Shown piece by piece: positions 34,155 through 42,626 of a stretch of DNA of 64,000 nt. A program made the translations under genes and the position numbers. Origin of the DNA: Mucilaginibacter sp. KACC 22773. Its GTDB lineage: Bacteria > Bacteroidota > Bacteroidia > Sphingobacteriales > Sphingobacteriaceae. The stretch is taken from contig NZ_CP117883.1 in assembly GCF_028736215.1 (NCBI RefSeq), forward strand, positions 6,696,001 through 6,760,000, given 5' to 3'. A model generated the notes under the pieces. It searched no databases and was not told the DNA's origin. It saw only the letters and a program-made list of their open reading frames with translations. The first letter of the stretch is position 1; the number at the start of each line of letters is the position of its first letter.

Positions 34155-35084
34155 TTATGGTACATAAGTATCCTCAATCCATCTTGCATTACCCGATCCG
34201 GTAACTGCGTATTGGAAGTGGAGTAATTTTAGAGCTTCCGCAAAGGTATATGATTTTGTATCATCATAACCTACAATAACCGGGGCCTGTGTTACAATAA
34301 TATTGTTTGGTGTGTAATCACGGGCAACATCAGTTGCGTTAAGCGCAATGGTGAATTTAGAGAATAAACCACCAGCCTTAACATAACTTACATCGTAATT
34401 AACTGCAGCAGTATAATACCCGCTGGTAACCTGGAAATGGGTGCCTGTTACAGGGTAAATAGTAACAACATCGTCAAATGAACCACCAGATGGTGCGGTA
34501 CCAGCAGGCGGAGGGTTACCCACACCATAGTTGTTGTACCTGCGGAAATGCCAGGTGTAATCGCCAGCAAAATCATTACCAATAAAGTGGTAATACTTAA
34601 TGCTGTAGTTGGCCGATAAAGAAGCGTTAGTAGCCGATTTAAGTACAATTGGCAACATATAGCTTTTTGCAGGGTCAAGCATCGCTTTCTTAAAGGTTAC
34701 CGTGAAATTAGCTAAACGGGTTCCTGCTTTAATAGTAGCGGTGGTTGCAGATATCGAATAAGAACCGGTTGGCATCGCCTCATATACGTTTGAATTATCA
34801 GATGCATTATAAGTTGCTATTATCGAATTATCAACGGCTATGGTAACAGCTACATCTTTAGTAGGCGCATACTGGCCCGTAACGTTGATTTGCAGGTTCC
34901 TTGTAATCGTAAGGTCGGCACCTGTTCCCGGGTCAGTAATGGCAGCTTCGCCAAAGTAGGGCTTACCTGCATGCACAATCTCTGCAAATGTGCCAAGGTT
35001 TGAAAAATCCACGTTTGGCTTGTCTTTCAAGCAAGACGTAAGCGAGACGGTAAGGACTCCTAATAATATGATTAACTTTTTCAT
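34155..35084 (-). CDS. DUF1735-type surface lipoprotein of the SusCD operon
   Basis: 309 residues with a lipoprotein signal (MKKLIILLGVLTVSLTSC, lipobox LTSC). The N-terminal domain (NLQINVTGQYAPTKDVAVTIAVDNS ... ATIKAGTRLANFTVTF, about 60-140) matches DUF1735, a beta-sandwich found in SusE-position lipoproteins; the C-terminal part ends with a predicted beta domain (YTWHFRRYNNYGVG onward). Such proteins sit on the cell surface beside SusC/SusD and help bind the substrate. It follows susD by 43 bp. No glycoside hydrolase is next to the operon, so the substrate cannot be guessed. Confidence 0.85.
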   Translation of the reverse strand: MKKLIILLGVLTVSLTSCLKDKPNVDFSNLGTFAEIVHAGKPYFGEAAITDPGTGADLTITRNLQINVTGQYAPTKDVAVTIAVDNSIIATYNASDNSNVYEAMPTGSYSISATTATIKAGTRLANFTVTFKKAMLDPAKSYMLPIVLKSATNASLSANYSIKYYHFIGNDFAGDYTWHFRRYNNYGVGNPPPAGTAPSGGSFDDVVTIYPVTGTHFQVTSGYYTAAVNYDVSYVKAGGLFSKFTIALNATDVARDYTPNNIIVTQAPVIVGYDDTKSYTFAEALKLLHFQYAVTGSGNARWIEDTYVP

Positions 35085-35127
35085 TTCTTTTCGTTTTTTA
35101 ATTATTTCTTAAACATAAGCCCTGAGC

Positions 35128-36699
35128 TTATTTCATCCAGAATATTTTAGATGTGAATAAGTCTGTACCGGTACCACCAGAAGGTACGTTAGCCCCATTA
35201 AGGGTGGTTTCGTTTATAGGGTAAGGCAAACGGTATGGGATATGCGCCACTGTAACACCCGGATAAGCCGATACCGGTAAATCTCTTGGTATTCCAAGCC
35301 TTCTCCAATCGCTATATGATTCCAGGGGATCAACGGTGTTCATAGCCGCCCATTTTTGGGTTATGATAAGCGTAAGCTTATCCGGCGAAGAATCATAGCT
35401 TGTTAAGGCATCTGCCTGGTTGGTATATGCAGATGCTCCGGGTGCACCTAAGAAAGTAAAATCTGCCGCTACTGCAGCATTATAAACAGCTTTTGCATCA
35501 CCGGCAATATAACCGCGTTGTATTGCTTCGGCCTGTAAAAATAAGCTTTCGAAGGCTGTGATAAGCGGTGCTGATTGAGTTGGACCTTTTGGAGTCCCGG
35601 TAGCGGTAAAGCCAGTGCCAACAATAGCTGATATCACTGAATTTGATTCACCATTACCGTTAGTACTACCATAAGCCCTGCCTTTAACAGCACTTCTATC
35701 ACTACTTGGGGTGGTATAAGCTATCGTCTCTTTACCAGATGGTGCATAAAAATAATTCACGCGTGGATCGTTATGGTCCTGATAAAATTTCACGGCATAA
35801 CTATTTGCACGATAATAAGTAGTGTTTATACCATTTTGGCCTGTGGCATTGGCTATAATGTTATAGTAAAATGGATTTAACTGACCAGAAGAAGCATTTG
35901 AATAACCTGGATTAACAGCGGCATCAACGGCTAAATAATCAGCAGCGGTTGTACCCGACAGGGCCGTAGCTACAGCTGCACTCCCTAAACCGGCTTCGGT
36001 CTGACGCATTAACATTTTTAATTTTAATGTTTTTGCAAATAGTACCCATTTGGTCATAGTACCACCAAACACAACATCATAAGCACCGGGATTTATGGCT
36101 GCTGCTGGCGCCGAACCGATAACAGCAACTGCCGAATCGCATTTAGCAATTAATGCTTTATACGTGGCTGCCGGATCATTGTCATATTTATAGGAAAATG
36201 TAGCGTTGGTAGCGAACGCCTGTGAATAAGGGATTTTGTTGTACAAATCAACCAACCGCTGAAAAACAAAAGCTTCCATAATCATCCCAATTCCTTTAAA
36301 GTTAGCTTGCAAAGGATCGGAAGCTGAGTTTTTCAGTAACAAATTGTAATTTGATAAGTTAAGGTAGGCGTTATCAAAGTTACCCGTATAGTTGCTGCTG
36401 GTTATCTGATAAATTACGTACGTTGTACTCGGTGTAAAACCACCGCTTTGTGTCCAGTAGCCCATCCAGTTATTGATCATATCAGAGTTACCGCCGTGCA
36501 TTAAACTTGCGGTAGCCGTTAATGACGCGCTTAATAAATATTTAGAAGGGGCAGACGTTGGCGTATTAGGGTTAACTTTGTTAACATCAAACGTTCCCTT
36601 CTGACATCCTACAATACCCGTTAACATCAAAGCAGAGAAAAGCAAACCCAGGTTAACTTTTCGCTTAAATATTGTTTTCGTTTTCATTTTTTCTATCAA
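35128..36699 (-). CDS. SusD/RagB-like surface lipoprotein
   Basis: 523 residues with a lipoprotein signal: the lipobox is LTGIVGC near residue 26-32, preceded by a basic start. Sequence features of the SusD-like group 2 are present: an N-terminal helical region (PTSAPSKYLLSASLTATASLMHGG), TPR-like helices (TYKALIAKCDSAVAVIGS) and the C-terminal segments LESYSDWRRLGIPRD and PYRLPYPINE. SusD proteins cap the SusC barrel and bind ligand outside the outer membrane. The gene starts 8 bp after the susC stop. Met4 (MKTKTIFKRK) is an alternative start closer to the family norm. Confidence 0.93.
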   Translation of the reverse strand: MIEKMKTKTIFKRKVNLGLLFSALMLTGIVGCQKGTFDVNKVNPNTPTSAPSKYLLSASLTATASLMHGGNSDMINNWMGYWTQSGGFTPSTTYVIYQITSSNYTGNFDNAYLNLSNYNLLLKNSASDPLQANFKGIGMIMEAFVFQRLVDLYNKIPYSQAFATNATFSYKYDNDPAATYKALIAKCDSAVAVIGSAPAAAINPGAYDVVFGGTMTKWVLFAKTLKLKMLMRQTEAGLGSAAVATALSGTTAADYLAVDAAVNPGYSNASSGQLNPFYYNIIANATGQNGINTTYYRANSYAVKFYQDHNDPRVNYFYAPSGKETIAYTTPSSDRSAVKGRAYGSTNGNGESNSVISAIVGTGFTATGTPKGPTQSAPLITAFESLFLQAEAIQRGYIAGDAKAVYNAAVAADFTFLGAPGASAYTNQADALTSYDSSPDKLTLIITQKWAAMNTVDPLESYSDWRRLGIPRDLPVSAYPGVTVAHIPYRLPYPINETTLNGANVPSGGTGTDLFTSKIFWMK

Positions 36700-36707
36700 T
36701 TTCTTTG

Positions 36708-39700
36708 TTAAAAAGTTACAGCTAATGTACCGCTGATTATTCTTGTTGGCGGAGCCTGGTTCAATGTAGTTCTACCAACGGCGTTGCTGGTATCATCGTT
36801 AAACTCAGGATCTGTGTACTTGTTAGTTTTCGGACGTATCATGATCAGGTTACGACCAGAAACTGCTACGTTAACATTTTTTACAAATTTCACTTCGCGT
36901 AACCATGCTTTAGGGAAGTTATAGTTCAAAGTAGCCTCTCTTAATTTCCAGGCGGCGGCACTGGTTACATAATTGGCATCAACACCTAAGTAAGTGGTTG
37001 GGAAAAAGTTAAAGTTACCATCCTGAGTAAGAATGTTGGTATTATCAACATAATTCCCCTGAGCATTTTTATAAACCGAGTTCGGGAATACAAAACGCTG
37101 ACGGCCTGTAAGTGTAGAAGTGATACTGTTACCAGCGTGGTCAAGTGTATTTGAAATCTGGTTAAATATTTTGTAACCACCTCTGTAATCAACTGTTAAA
37201 TTTAAAGTAAAACCTTTGTAGCTTAATGATGATGTAAAACCTAACAAATCGGTTGGGTTAACATTTCCTAACGCTGATGTTGCCGATGCTCTTGTTGGCA
37301 AACCGGTATTGGCATCAACAATTACTTTACCAGTAGCGGGGTCTCTTGTCCAGTCATACCCTTTAATCTGGGCATATGGCATGTGCAAAATAGCATAAGT
37401 GTTACCGCCTACGTTTAACTCGCTTAAGCTTGAAGCAATACTGTTAACCCGGCTGCTTTGTTTGGTATAGTTAACGCCCATATTCCAGGTAACAGCTTGT
37501 GTTTTGATGATAGTACCATGTAAATCCAACTCCAAACCTTTATTTTGTGTATTCGCAGCGTTCAATACAGCCGATGTAAAACCGGATGCACGTGAAACCT
37601 GCGCAGTTACGATACCATCTTTAGTAACAGCTTTGTATGCTGATGCGGTTAAGGTTAACCTGTCTTTAAAGAAGCCTAAATCTAATCCAACCTCATCTTC
37701 AGTAACCTTTTCAGGTTTAATGTTCGGGTTAGCAATAGTACCGTTTAAAACGTAACCCGACAAACCCGATGCGCTGTAAGGGAAGTTTGGCGCAGCAGTT
37801 ACAGTTGGGATAGTTTGATAAGCTCCATAAGCAATGTACTGAGAACCGCCAGATAAGGCTGAGGCGTTACCTGTTAAGGAATGCGCGTAACGTACTTTTA
37901 CAAAGTTAAGGTAATCACTTTCGGCTATGCCTTTAAATATTTCGCTTATTACTACCGAACCATCGATATCATAATAAGGAATATATTTGTTTTTTTCAGA
38001 AAGTCTTGAATCTAAGTCAGTACGGTATGAACCGTGTAAAAACGCGTAAGTTTTGTACCCTAAAGTTGCAGTACCAAAATAACCTAATTTACGGGCCTGG
38101 AATTGAGCTTGACCTAAACCTGGTGCGCCGGTAAAGTTAGAGGTATTGTATGGGGTAAAGTTTAGCGAAGTTTGACCAATGTTGGTATAAGTAATTTTAT
38201 TATCTAAATAAGCAACACCTAATGTACCATCAATTTTAAAGTCAGATGGCAGTTTGAAGTTATAGTTGGCCAGGAAATCAGAACTAAATAAAATGTTAGT
38301 TGAGTTACCTGTACCATATGATGGCAACACATCATTGGCAGCATATTTAGTACCGGCGCCATCATCTGTTACAACGTCAAGTTTTCCATCACCATTAGTA
38401 TCAGGATAAACCATCGTGTTGGCACTCTTGGTAAAAGCACTATAAGTTCTGCCTGCATCTTTATTCTCGTACCTTGCCCAGGTATTGTCAAGGGCAGTGC
38501 GGTATGATAAGGTTAAAAACTTGGCTACTTTTAAATTTGCCTGCAAGTTGGCCTGTATGTGGTTTTCAACATTCAGTAACCTCACTTCATTTATAATTTG
38601 ACCAGGGCTAATGTAGTAGTCATTGTAATACTGATCAACACCGCCATATTTGCTGTTAGGATCTTTCAAATCAACAACAGGGATATTAACAGGCGATTCG
38701 ATCAAGTCATTATAAACCGTGCCTGTAGCTGTTTTATTGGTTGTTAAATAAGTATAGGCCATAGAATATGAAGTTGAAAAAGCTCCATACTTTTTGTCGC
38801 CACCTATACGGAACACGTCCCTGCGGCCTTCATCTTTAGGCATAATTGATTTACTGTGCAAATCCTGGCCCGACATGAAGAAACTACCTGTCTCATCACC
38901 AGAGTTGAAGTTAAAGTTATGCTGGGTAGTTATACCTGTATCAAAAAAGTCTTTTTTCTGATTTTTAACTGCCGCGTAAGGTACTAGTTCAGAGCTACCG
39001 TCAGCCAATGGACGACCGATAGGCACCAATTTGCCATTAAATTCAGGCCCGTAACTTTGGTTTTCGTAAGGGAAATAATAATAGTTACCATTACCATCGC
39101 CAAACTTGGTAAAGTCAAAAACCTCGCCTTCACCGCCGTTAGCGCCAAAACGAGATTGATATTCAGGAATGTAAGAAACCTTTTCAACCTGGTAGGTTGA
39201 TGATACCGTTAAATTAGAGGTACCTTTTGTACCATGTTTGGTTGTAATTACGATAACACCGTTTGATGCATCAGAACCGTAAACAGCCGAGGCACTTGAA
39301 CCTTTCAACGTGTTAATTTCCAAAATGTCCTCTGGATTAAGTGTGCTGATATCACTATAGAAGATAGCTCCATCAACAACATAAAGCGGCTGGTTATTAC
39401 CAAGTAATGACCTGTTACCACGTAAAGTTACACGCGTTGGGGCAAACAAACCGTTGTTAACAGTTGAAACCTGCAATCCCGATACTTTACCGGTTAAACC
39501 GTTTACAACGCTGATAGGTTTTGCCTGGGTAATTTCTTTGCCAGATACTTTTGCAGTAGAGTAACCTACCGAAATAGCCTGCCTTTGGATACCCAACGCT
39601 GTTACTACAACCTCGTTCAACTGGCTGTTGGCGCTCAAAAGCACAACTTCAATTGTACTTTTTGTACCAACGGCCACATCCTGGCTGTTATAACCGATAA

Positions 39701-39923
39701 AAGAGAAAGAAAGTACCGCTCCCGGAGATACGCTGAGAGAGAATTTACCGGCAGCGTTGGTTTGCGTACCGCTTGAAGTCCCCTTGATTTTCACTGATAC
39801 TCCCGGAATGGGTAAGCCATCGTCTTTGGCCGTAACCGTACCAGTAACTGTACGGTTTTGTGCGTGCACCTGTGTTAGGCATAACAACAGAAAGCACAAA
39901 CTTGCTAGTAGAAGTTTTTTCAT
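36708..39923 (-). CDS. SusC/RagA-type TonB-dependent outer membrane transporter
   Basis: 1071 residues. A signal peptide (KKLLLASLCFLLLCLTQVHAQ) is followed by a CarboxypepD_reg domain (about 24-95) and the plug domain with the SusC/RagA signatures NEVVVTALGIQRQ, GKVSGLQVS and QPLYVVDGAIF...SSASAVYGSDASNGVIVITTK. A 22-strand barrel then runs to the terminal phenylalanine (GTLAVTF). It imports glycans, peptides or other large ligands with TonB energy. First gene of a three-gene operon with susD and a DUF1735 lipoprotein. No FecR/sigma pair or hybrid sensor sits next to it, so its regulation is not visible here. Confidence 0.95.
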   Translation of the reverse strand: MKKLLLASLCFLLLCLTQVHAQNRTVTGTVTAKDDGLPIPGVSVKIKGTSSGTQTNAAGKFSLSVSPGAVLSFSFIGYNSQDVAVGTKSTIEVVLLSANSQLNEVVVTALGIQRQAISVGYSTAKVSGKEITQAKPISVVNGLTGKVSGLQVSTVNNGLFAPTRVTLRGNRSLLGNNQPLYVVDGAIFYSDISTLNPEDILEINTLKGSSASAVYGSDASNGVIVITTKHGTKGTSNLTVSSTYQVEKVSYIPEYQSRFGANGGEGEVFDFTKFGDGNGNYYYFPYENQSYGPEFNGKLVPIGRPLADGSSELVPYAAVKNQKKDFFDTGITTQHNFNFNSGDETGSFFMSGQDLHSKSIMPKDEGRRDVFRIGGDKKYGAFSTSYSMAYTYLTTNKTATGTVYNDLIESPVNIPVVDLKDPNSKYGGVDQYYNDYYISPGQIINEVRLLNVENHIQANLQANLKVAKFLTLSYRTALDNTWARYENKDAGRTYSAFTKSANTMVYPDTNGDGKLDVVTDDGAGTKYAANDVLPSYGTGNSTNILFSSDFLANYNFKLPSDFKIDGTLGVAYLDNKITYTNIGQTSLNFTPYNTSNFTGAPGLGQAQFQARKLGYFGTATLGYKTYAFLHGSYRTDLDSRLSEKNKYIPYYDIDGSVVISEIFKGIAESDYLNFVKVRYAHSLTGNASALSGGSQYIAYGAYQTIPTVTAAPNFPYSASGLSGYVLNGTIANPNIKPEKVTEDEVGLDLGFFKDRLTLTASAYKAVTKDGIVTAQVSRASGFTSAVLNAANTQNKGLELDLHGTIIKTQAVTWNMGVNYTKQSSRVNSIASSLSELNVGGNTYAILHMPYAQIKGYDWTRDPATGKVIVDANTGLPTRASATSALGNVNPTDLLGFTSSLSYKGFTLNLTVDYRGGYKIFNQISNTLDHAGNSITSTLTGRQRFVFPNSVYKNAQGNYVDNTNILTQDGNFNFFPTTYLGVDANYVTSAAAWKLREATLNYNFPKAWLREVKFVKNVNVAVSGRNLIMIRPKTNKYTDPEFNDDTSNAVGRTTLNQAPPTRIISGTLAVTF

Positions 39924-40070
39924 TTTGTTAATAATAAGATCAGTTAATAGTTAATTAATGTTAAAAGTAATGTTACATTATCAAAAAGTCAAGTAAAATC
40001 TTTAAAAAGATGACTTTTTTTTAAAAAAAGCATCTTTAATAATAAATATTAATAATTTTAGTACTATGTA

Positions 40071-40102
40071 TTGCATAATACAATCTTAAACATATATCTT
40101 TG
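40071..40102 (+). promoter_or_regulatory. Bacteroidota-type promoter of the padR gene
   Basis: TTG at 40071-40073 and TATCTTTG at 40095-40102 match the -33 TTG and -7 TAnnTTTG elements with a 21 bp gap. The -7 box ends only 4 bp before the chosen ATG (40107), so the transcript may be leaderless or nearly so. Confidence 0.5.
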
Positions 40103-40106
40103 TATT

Positions 40107-40439
40107 ATGATCGTCGAAAACACACAAACCCAAATGAGGAAGGGCATACTGGAGTACTGCATCCTATCCATCATAGCCAAGGGCGAAACATATGCTTCAG
40201 ACATAATTGCTGAGCTAAAGAAAGCCCAACTGCTTGTAGTTGAGGGTACTCTGTACCCGCTATTAACCCGTTTAAAGAACAATGGACTGCTCACTTACAA
40301 CTGGGTCGAGTCGATTTCAGGACCGCCCCGAAAGTATTATGTACTGTCAGACGAGGGCCGGAATGTGCTGGAACAGCTGGATAAAACCTGGCAGGAATTG
40401 GTTTATGCTGTGCAAACGGCCATTGGAGACAGAAAATAA
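40107..40439 (+). CDS. PadR family transcriptional regulator
   Basis: 110 residues from ATG 40107 (MIVENTQTQMRKGILEYCILSII). The start fits the PadR family and the promoter; an upstream in-frame start at 40071 would lie inside the promoter. The winged-helix signature is clear: YASDIIAELKKAQLLVVEGTLYPLLTRLKNNGLL and GPPRKYYVLSDEG, split over about 30-90. PadR proteins usually repress nearby genes and respond to small molecules or membrane stress. It lies 24 bp before the PspC-domain gene, the usual pairing in Bacteroidota where PadR controls its PspC partner. Confidence 0.93.
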   Translation: MIVENTQTQMRKGILEYCILSIIAKGETYASDIIAELKKAQLLVVEGTLYPLLTRLKNNGLLTYNWVESISGPPRKYYVLSDEGRNVLEQLDKTWQELVYAVQTAIGDRK

Positions 40440-40463
40440 AAAAACCTGAAATTATTACCCATC

Positions 40464-42134
40464 ATGAACAAAACTATCATCATCAACATAAATGGCATCG
40501 TTTTTCACATCGAAGAGGATGCTTATGACGTACTTAAACTTTACATGACAGATGTAAAACGTCATTTTTCAACCTCGGCCGATAGCCTGGAGATAACAAC
40601 CGACATCGAAAACCGCATTGCCGAAATGTTTAACGAAATTTTAGCAAGCCAAAGCAAGCAAGTCATTGTTGAGCAGGACGTAAAGCTTGTAATTGAGCAA
40701 ATGGGCTCGGTTGAGGACTTTGAATCGGCCGAAAACGATGCAAAAGCGCCCGGAAACACCTCCTATGCCTATAACACCGAACGCCGCCGGCTTTTTCGCG
40801 ATCCGGATGATCACCTGGTGAGCGGTGTTGCAGCAGGCATTGCCAATTATTTTGATATCCCGGCCGTTTGGATCAGGCTGGCCTTTGTAATTTTCCTTTG
40901 TGTGGCAGGCAGCGGCTTCTTCTTGTATGTTATATTGTGGATGGTGATCCCGAAAGCCGTTAGCCGCGCCGACAGGATGGCTATGAAAGGCGAGAAACAA
41001 GACCTGAAAGGTTTTAAAAAGAGTTTCGAGGAAGAACTGAGCTCCGTTAAAGAAAACCTGCACAACTTTCAGCACGAGGCCAGGCCATTTGTTTACAAAA
41101 CCCGCGATTTTATCGGCGATTTTTTTGACCACCTTGGCGTGTTTCTACGGGGTGCCGGCAGCTTGCTTGGTAAAATAATAGCCGGTGGTATATTATTGGG
41201 CTGTTTTGGCCTTGCTATTGCACTTATTGTGGTTGTTATTATGTTTTTAGCGTTCGGCAAAACAGATATCTACCATATATTTCCGTTCAATATAGTTAAC
41301 CATAATACCAATCTTGTATTTATAGCAGGCGGCTTTTTATTACTGGCTATCCCTTTAACCGCTATTATATTACTCATTATTGGCTTTCTGTTCCGTAACG
41401 CATCATTCAACCGCTCGGTTGGCACCACTTTATTATGTGTATGGCTGGCCGCGCTTGGCGCAGTAGTATATTACGGTGTAAGGGCATCTGTTGATTTTAG
41501 GGAAGGCGCAAGGCTAAACACCACCATTAACATTAAAGCCCCGGCAAACAACACCTATTACCTGCAGCTTAACGATGCCAAATACCTGAGCAACGAGGAT
41601 AGCACCCGCCTGCGCATAAAAGAGCGTTTTAACGGCATGGTTATTTTAGATGACGACTTTAATGGCAACGAAGAGATGGACGGCCCAAGCCGCGTAAGCA
41701 TCGATATTGAAAAAAGCGATGTAGCACAACCTGTTTTGGTTGAATCATTCACCGCCCGCGGCCGCGATTATGAGGATGCGCTTACCAATACAAAAAACAT
41801 TACCTACCGCTTTATCCAAAAAGACTCGGTGTTGAAATTTGACCGCCACCTGGAAAGAACCGCCGGTACGCTTTGGCGCGGGCAGGAGCTGCACCTCACC
41901 TTAAAGGTACCCTTGAACTCCAAGCTGGTTATTGATACCAGGCTGGATGTTAACATCGGTTTTAACCCTTATGATTGCCAGCAAAGCAATAAACCGCTTA
42001 ACCCGCTTGGCGCAAAATTTATCATGAAAGAAAACGGCATCGAGTGCGATATCCCGCCGGTACCACAGGCCACTATCGACAGCCTGAGAAGGCAGGAGGT
42101 AGCCGATAGCCTTAAAAATGCAAATCAGCAATAA
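40464..42134 (+). CDS. PspC-domain membrane protein
   Basis: 556 residues. The N-terminal ~90 residues are a soluble, partly acidic domain. The PspC domain is at about 107-165 (RRLFRDPDDHLVSGVAAGIANYF ... LYVILWMVIPKA regions). Further membrane spans lie at about 240-345, then a periplasmic-like C-terminal part (about 350-556) of beta character. In Bacteroidota such proteins are thought to be part of envelope stress responses; this is family knowledge only. It follows the padR gene by 24 bp and is probably co-transcribed and controlled by it. The stop is followed 24 bp later by a small membrane-protein frame. Confidence 0.88.
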   Translation: MNKTIIININGIVFHIEEDAYDVLKLYMTDVKRHFSTSADSLEITTDIENRIAEMFNEILASQSKQVIVEQDVKLVIEQMGSVEDFESAENDAKAPGNTSYAYNTERRRLFRDPDDHLVSGVAAGIANYFDIPAVWIRLAFVIFLCVAGSGFFLYVILWMVIPKAVSRADRMAMKGEKQDLKGFKKSFEEELSSVKENLHNFQHEARPFVYKTRDFIGDFFDHLGVFLRGAGSLLGKIIAGGILLGCFGLAIALIVVVIMFLAFGKTDIYHIFPFNIVNHNTNLVFIAGGFLLLAIPLTAIILLIIGFLFRNASFNRSVGTTLLCVWLAALGAVVYYGVRASVDFREGARLNTTINIKAPANNTYYLQLNDAKYLSNEDSTRLRIKERFNGMVILDDDFNGNEEMDGPSRVSIDIEKSDVAQPVLVESFTARGRDYEDALTNTKNITYRFIQKDSVLKFDRHLERTAGTLWRGQELHLTLKVPLNSKLVIDTRLDVNIGFNPYDCQQSNKPLNPLGAKFIMKENGIECDIPPVPQATIDSLRRQEVADSLKNANQQ

Positions 42135-42158
42135 AACCACATCGTTGTATAACATAAA

Positions 42159-42380
42159 ATGCGATCAGTTGTAAAATATATAAGCCTGCTATTATTTAGC
42201 GGGCTTATTATTGCTTTTTACTGCCTTACATTTAACCAAAGCCCGACACCTGCCGTTAAACCAAATCCATTTGTTACTGCGCCAACCCAACCCGGTAGCA
42301 GCCAGCCAATAGGCCAGGCCATTATCATAAATATTGCTAAAAATTTATTCCCTGCGTTAAAAAGTTTAATTTCTCTGTAA
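42159..42380 (+). CDS. Small membrane-anchored protein (putative)
   Basis: 73 residues: a single N-terminal hydrophobic segment (YISLLLFSGLIIAFYCLTF) and a proline-rich linker (PTPAVKPNPFVTAPTQPG) with a short hydrophobic C-terminus. It starts 24 bp after the PspC gene on the same strand and could be its last operon member. No family is recognised and the frame is short, so this is tentative. Confidence 0.45.
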   Translation: MRSVVKYISLLLFSGLIIAFYCLTFNQSPTPAVKPNPFVTAPTQPGSSQPIGQAIIINIAKNLFPALKSLISL

Positions 42381-42626
42381 CCAAAGCACCCTATTGTGCA
42401 TCTTAATACAAAAAGACACAAAAATTACAGATCAGGCCCCGGCGAAGGCGCTTACCCCTTGGCCAGCCTCAAACTGACATACACTATGAATAAAAAGCTT
42501 ATATCAAATAATTACTAAACACACTTAAGGCCACCGCCAAAACAGCTAAAAACTTATTTACAAATTTTAAAAGGAGCTATTTTCCTTAACGGCATTGTAT
42601 TGCCCAAACTTTTTAACAACACAATA

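Noticed and set aside
36708..39923. Polysaccharide utilisation locus
   Set aside because: No glycoside hydrolase, lyase or sensor is next to the SusC/SusD pair, so no substrate can be claimed.
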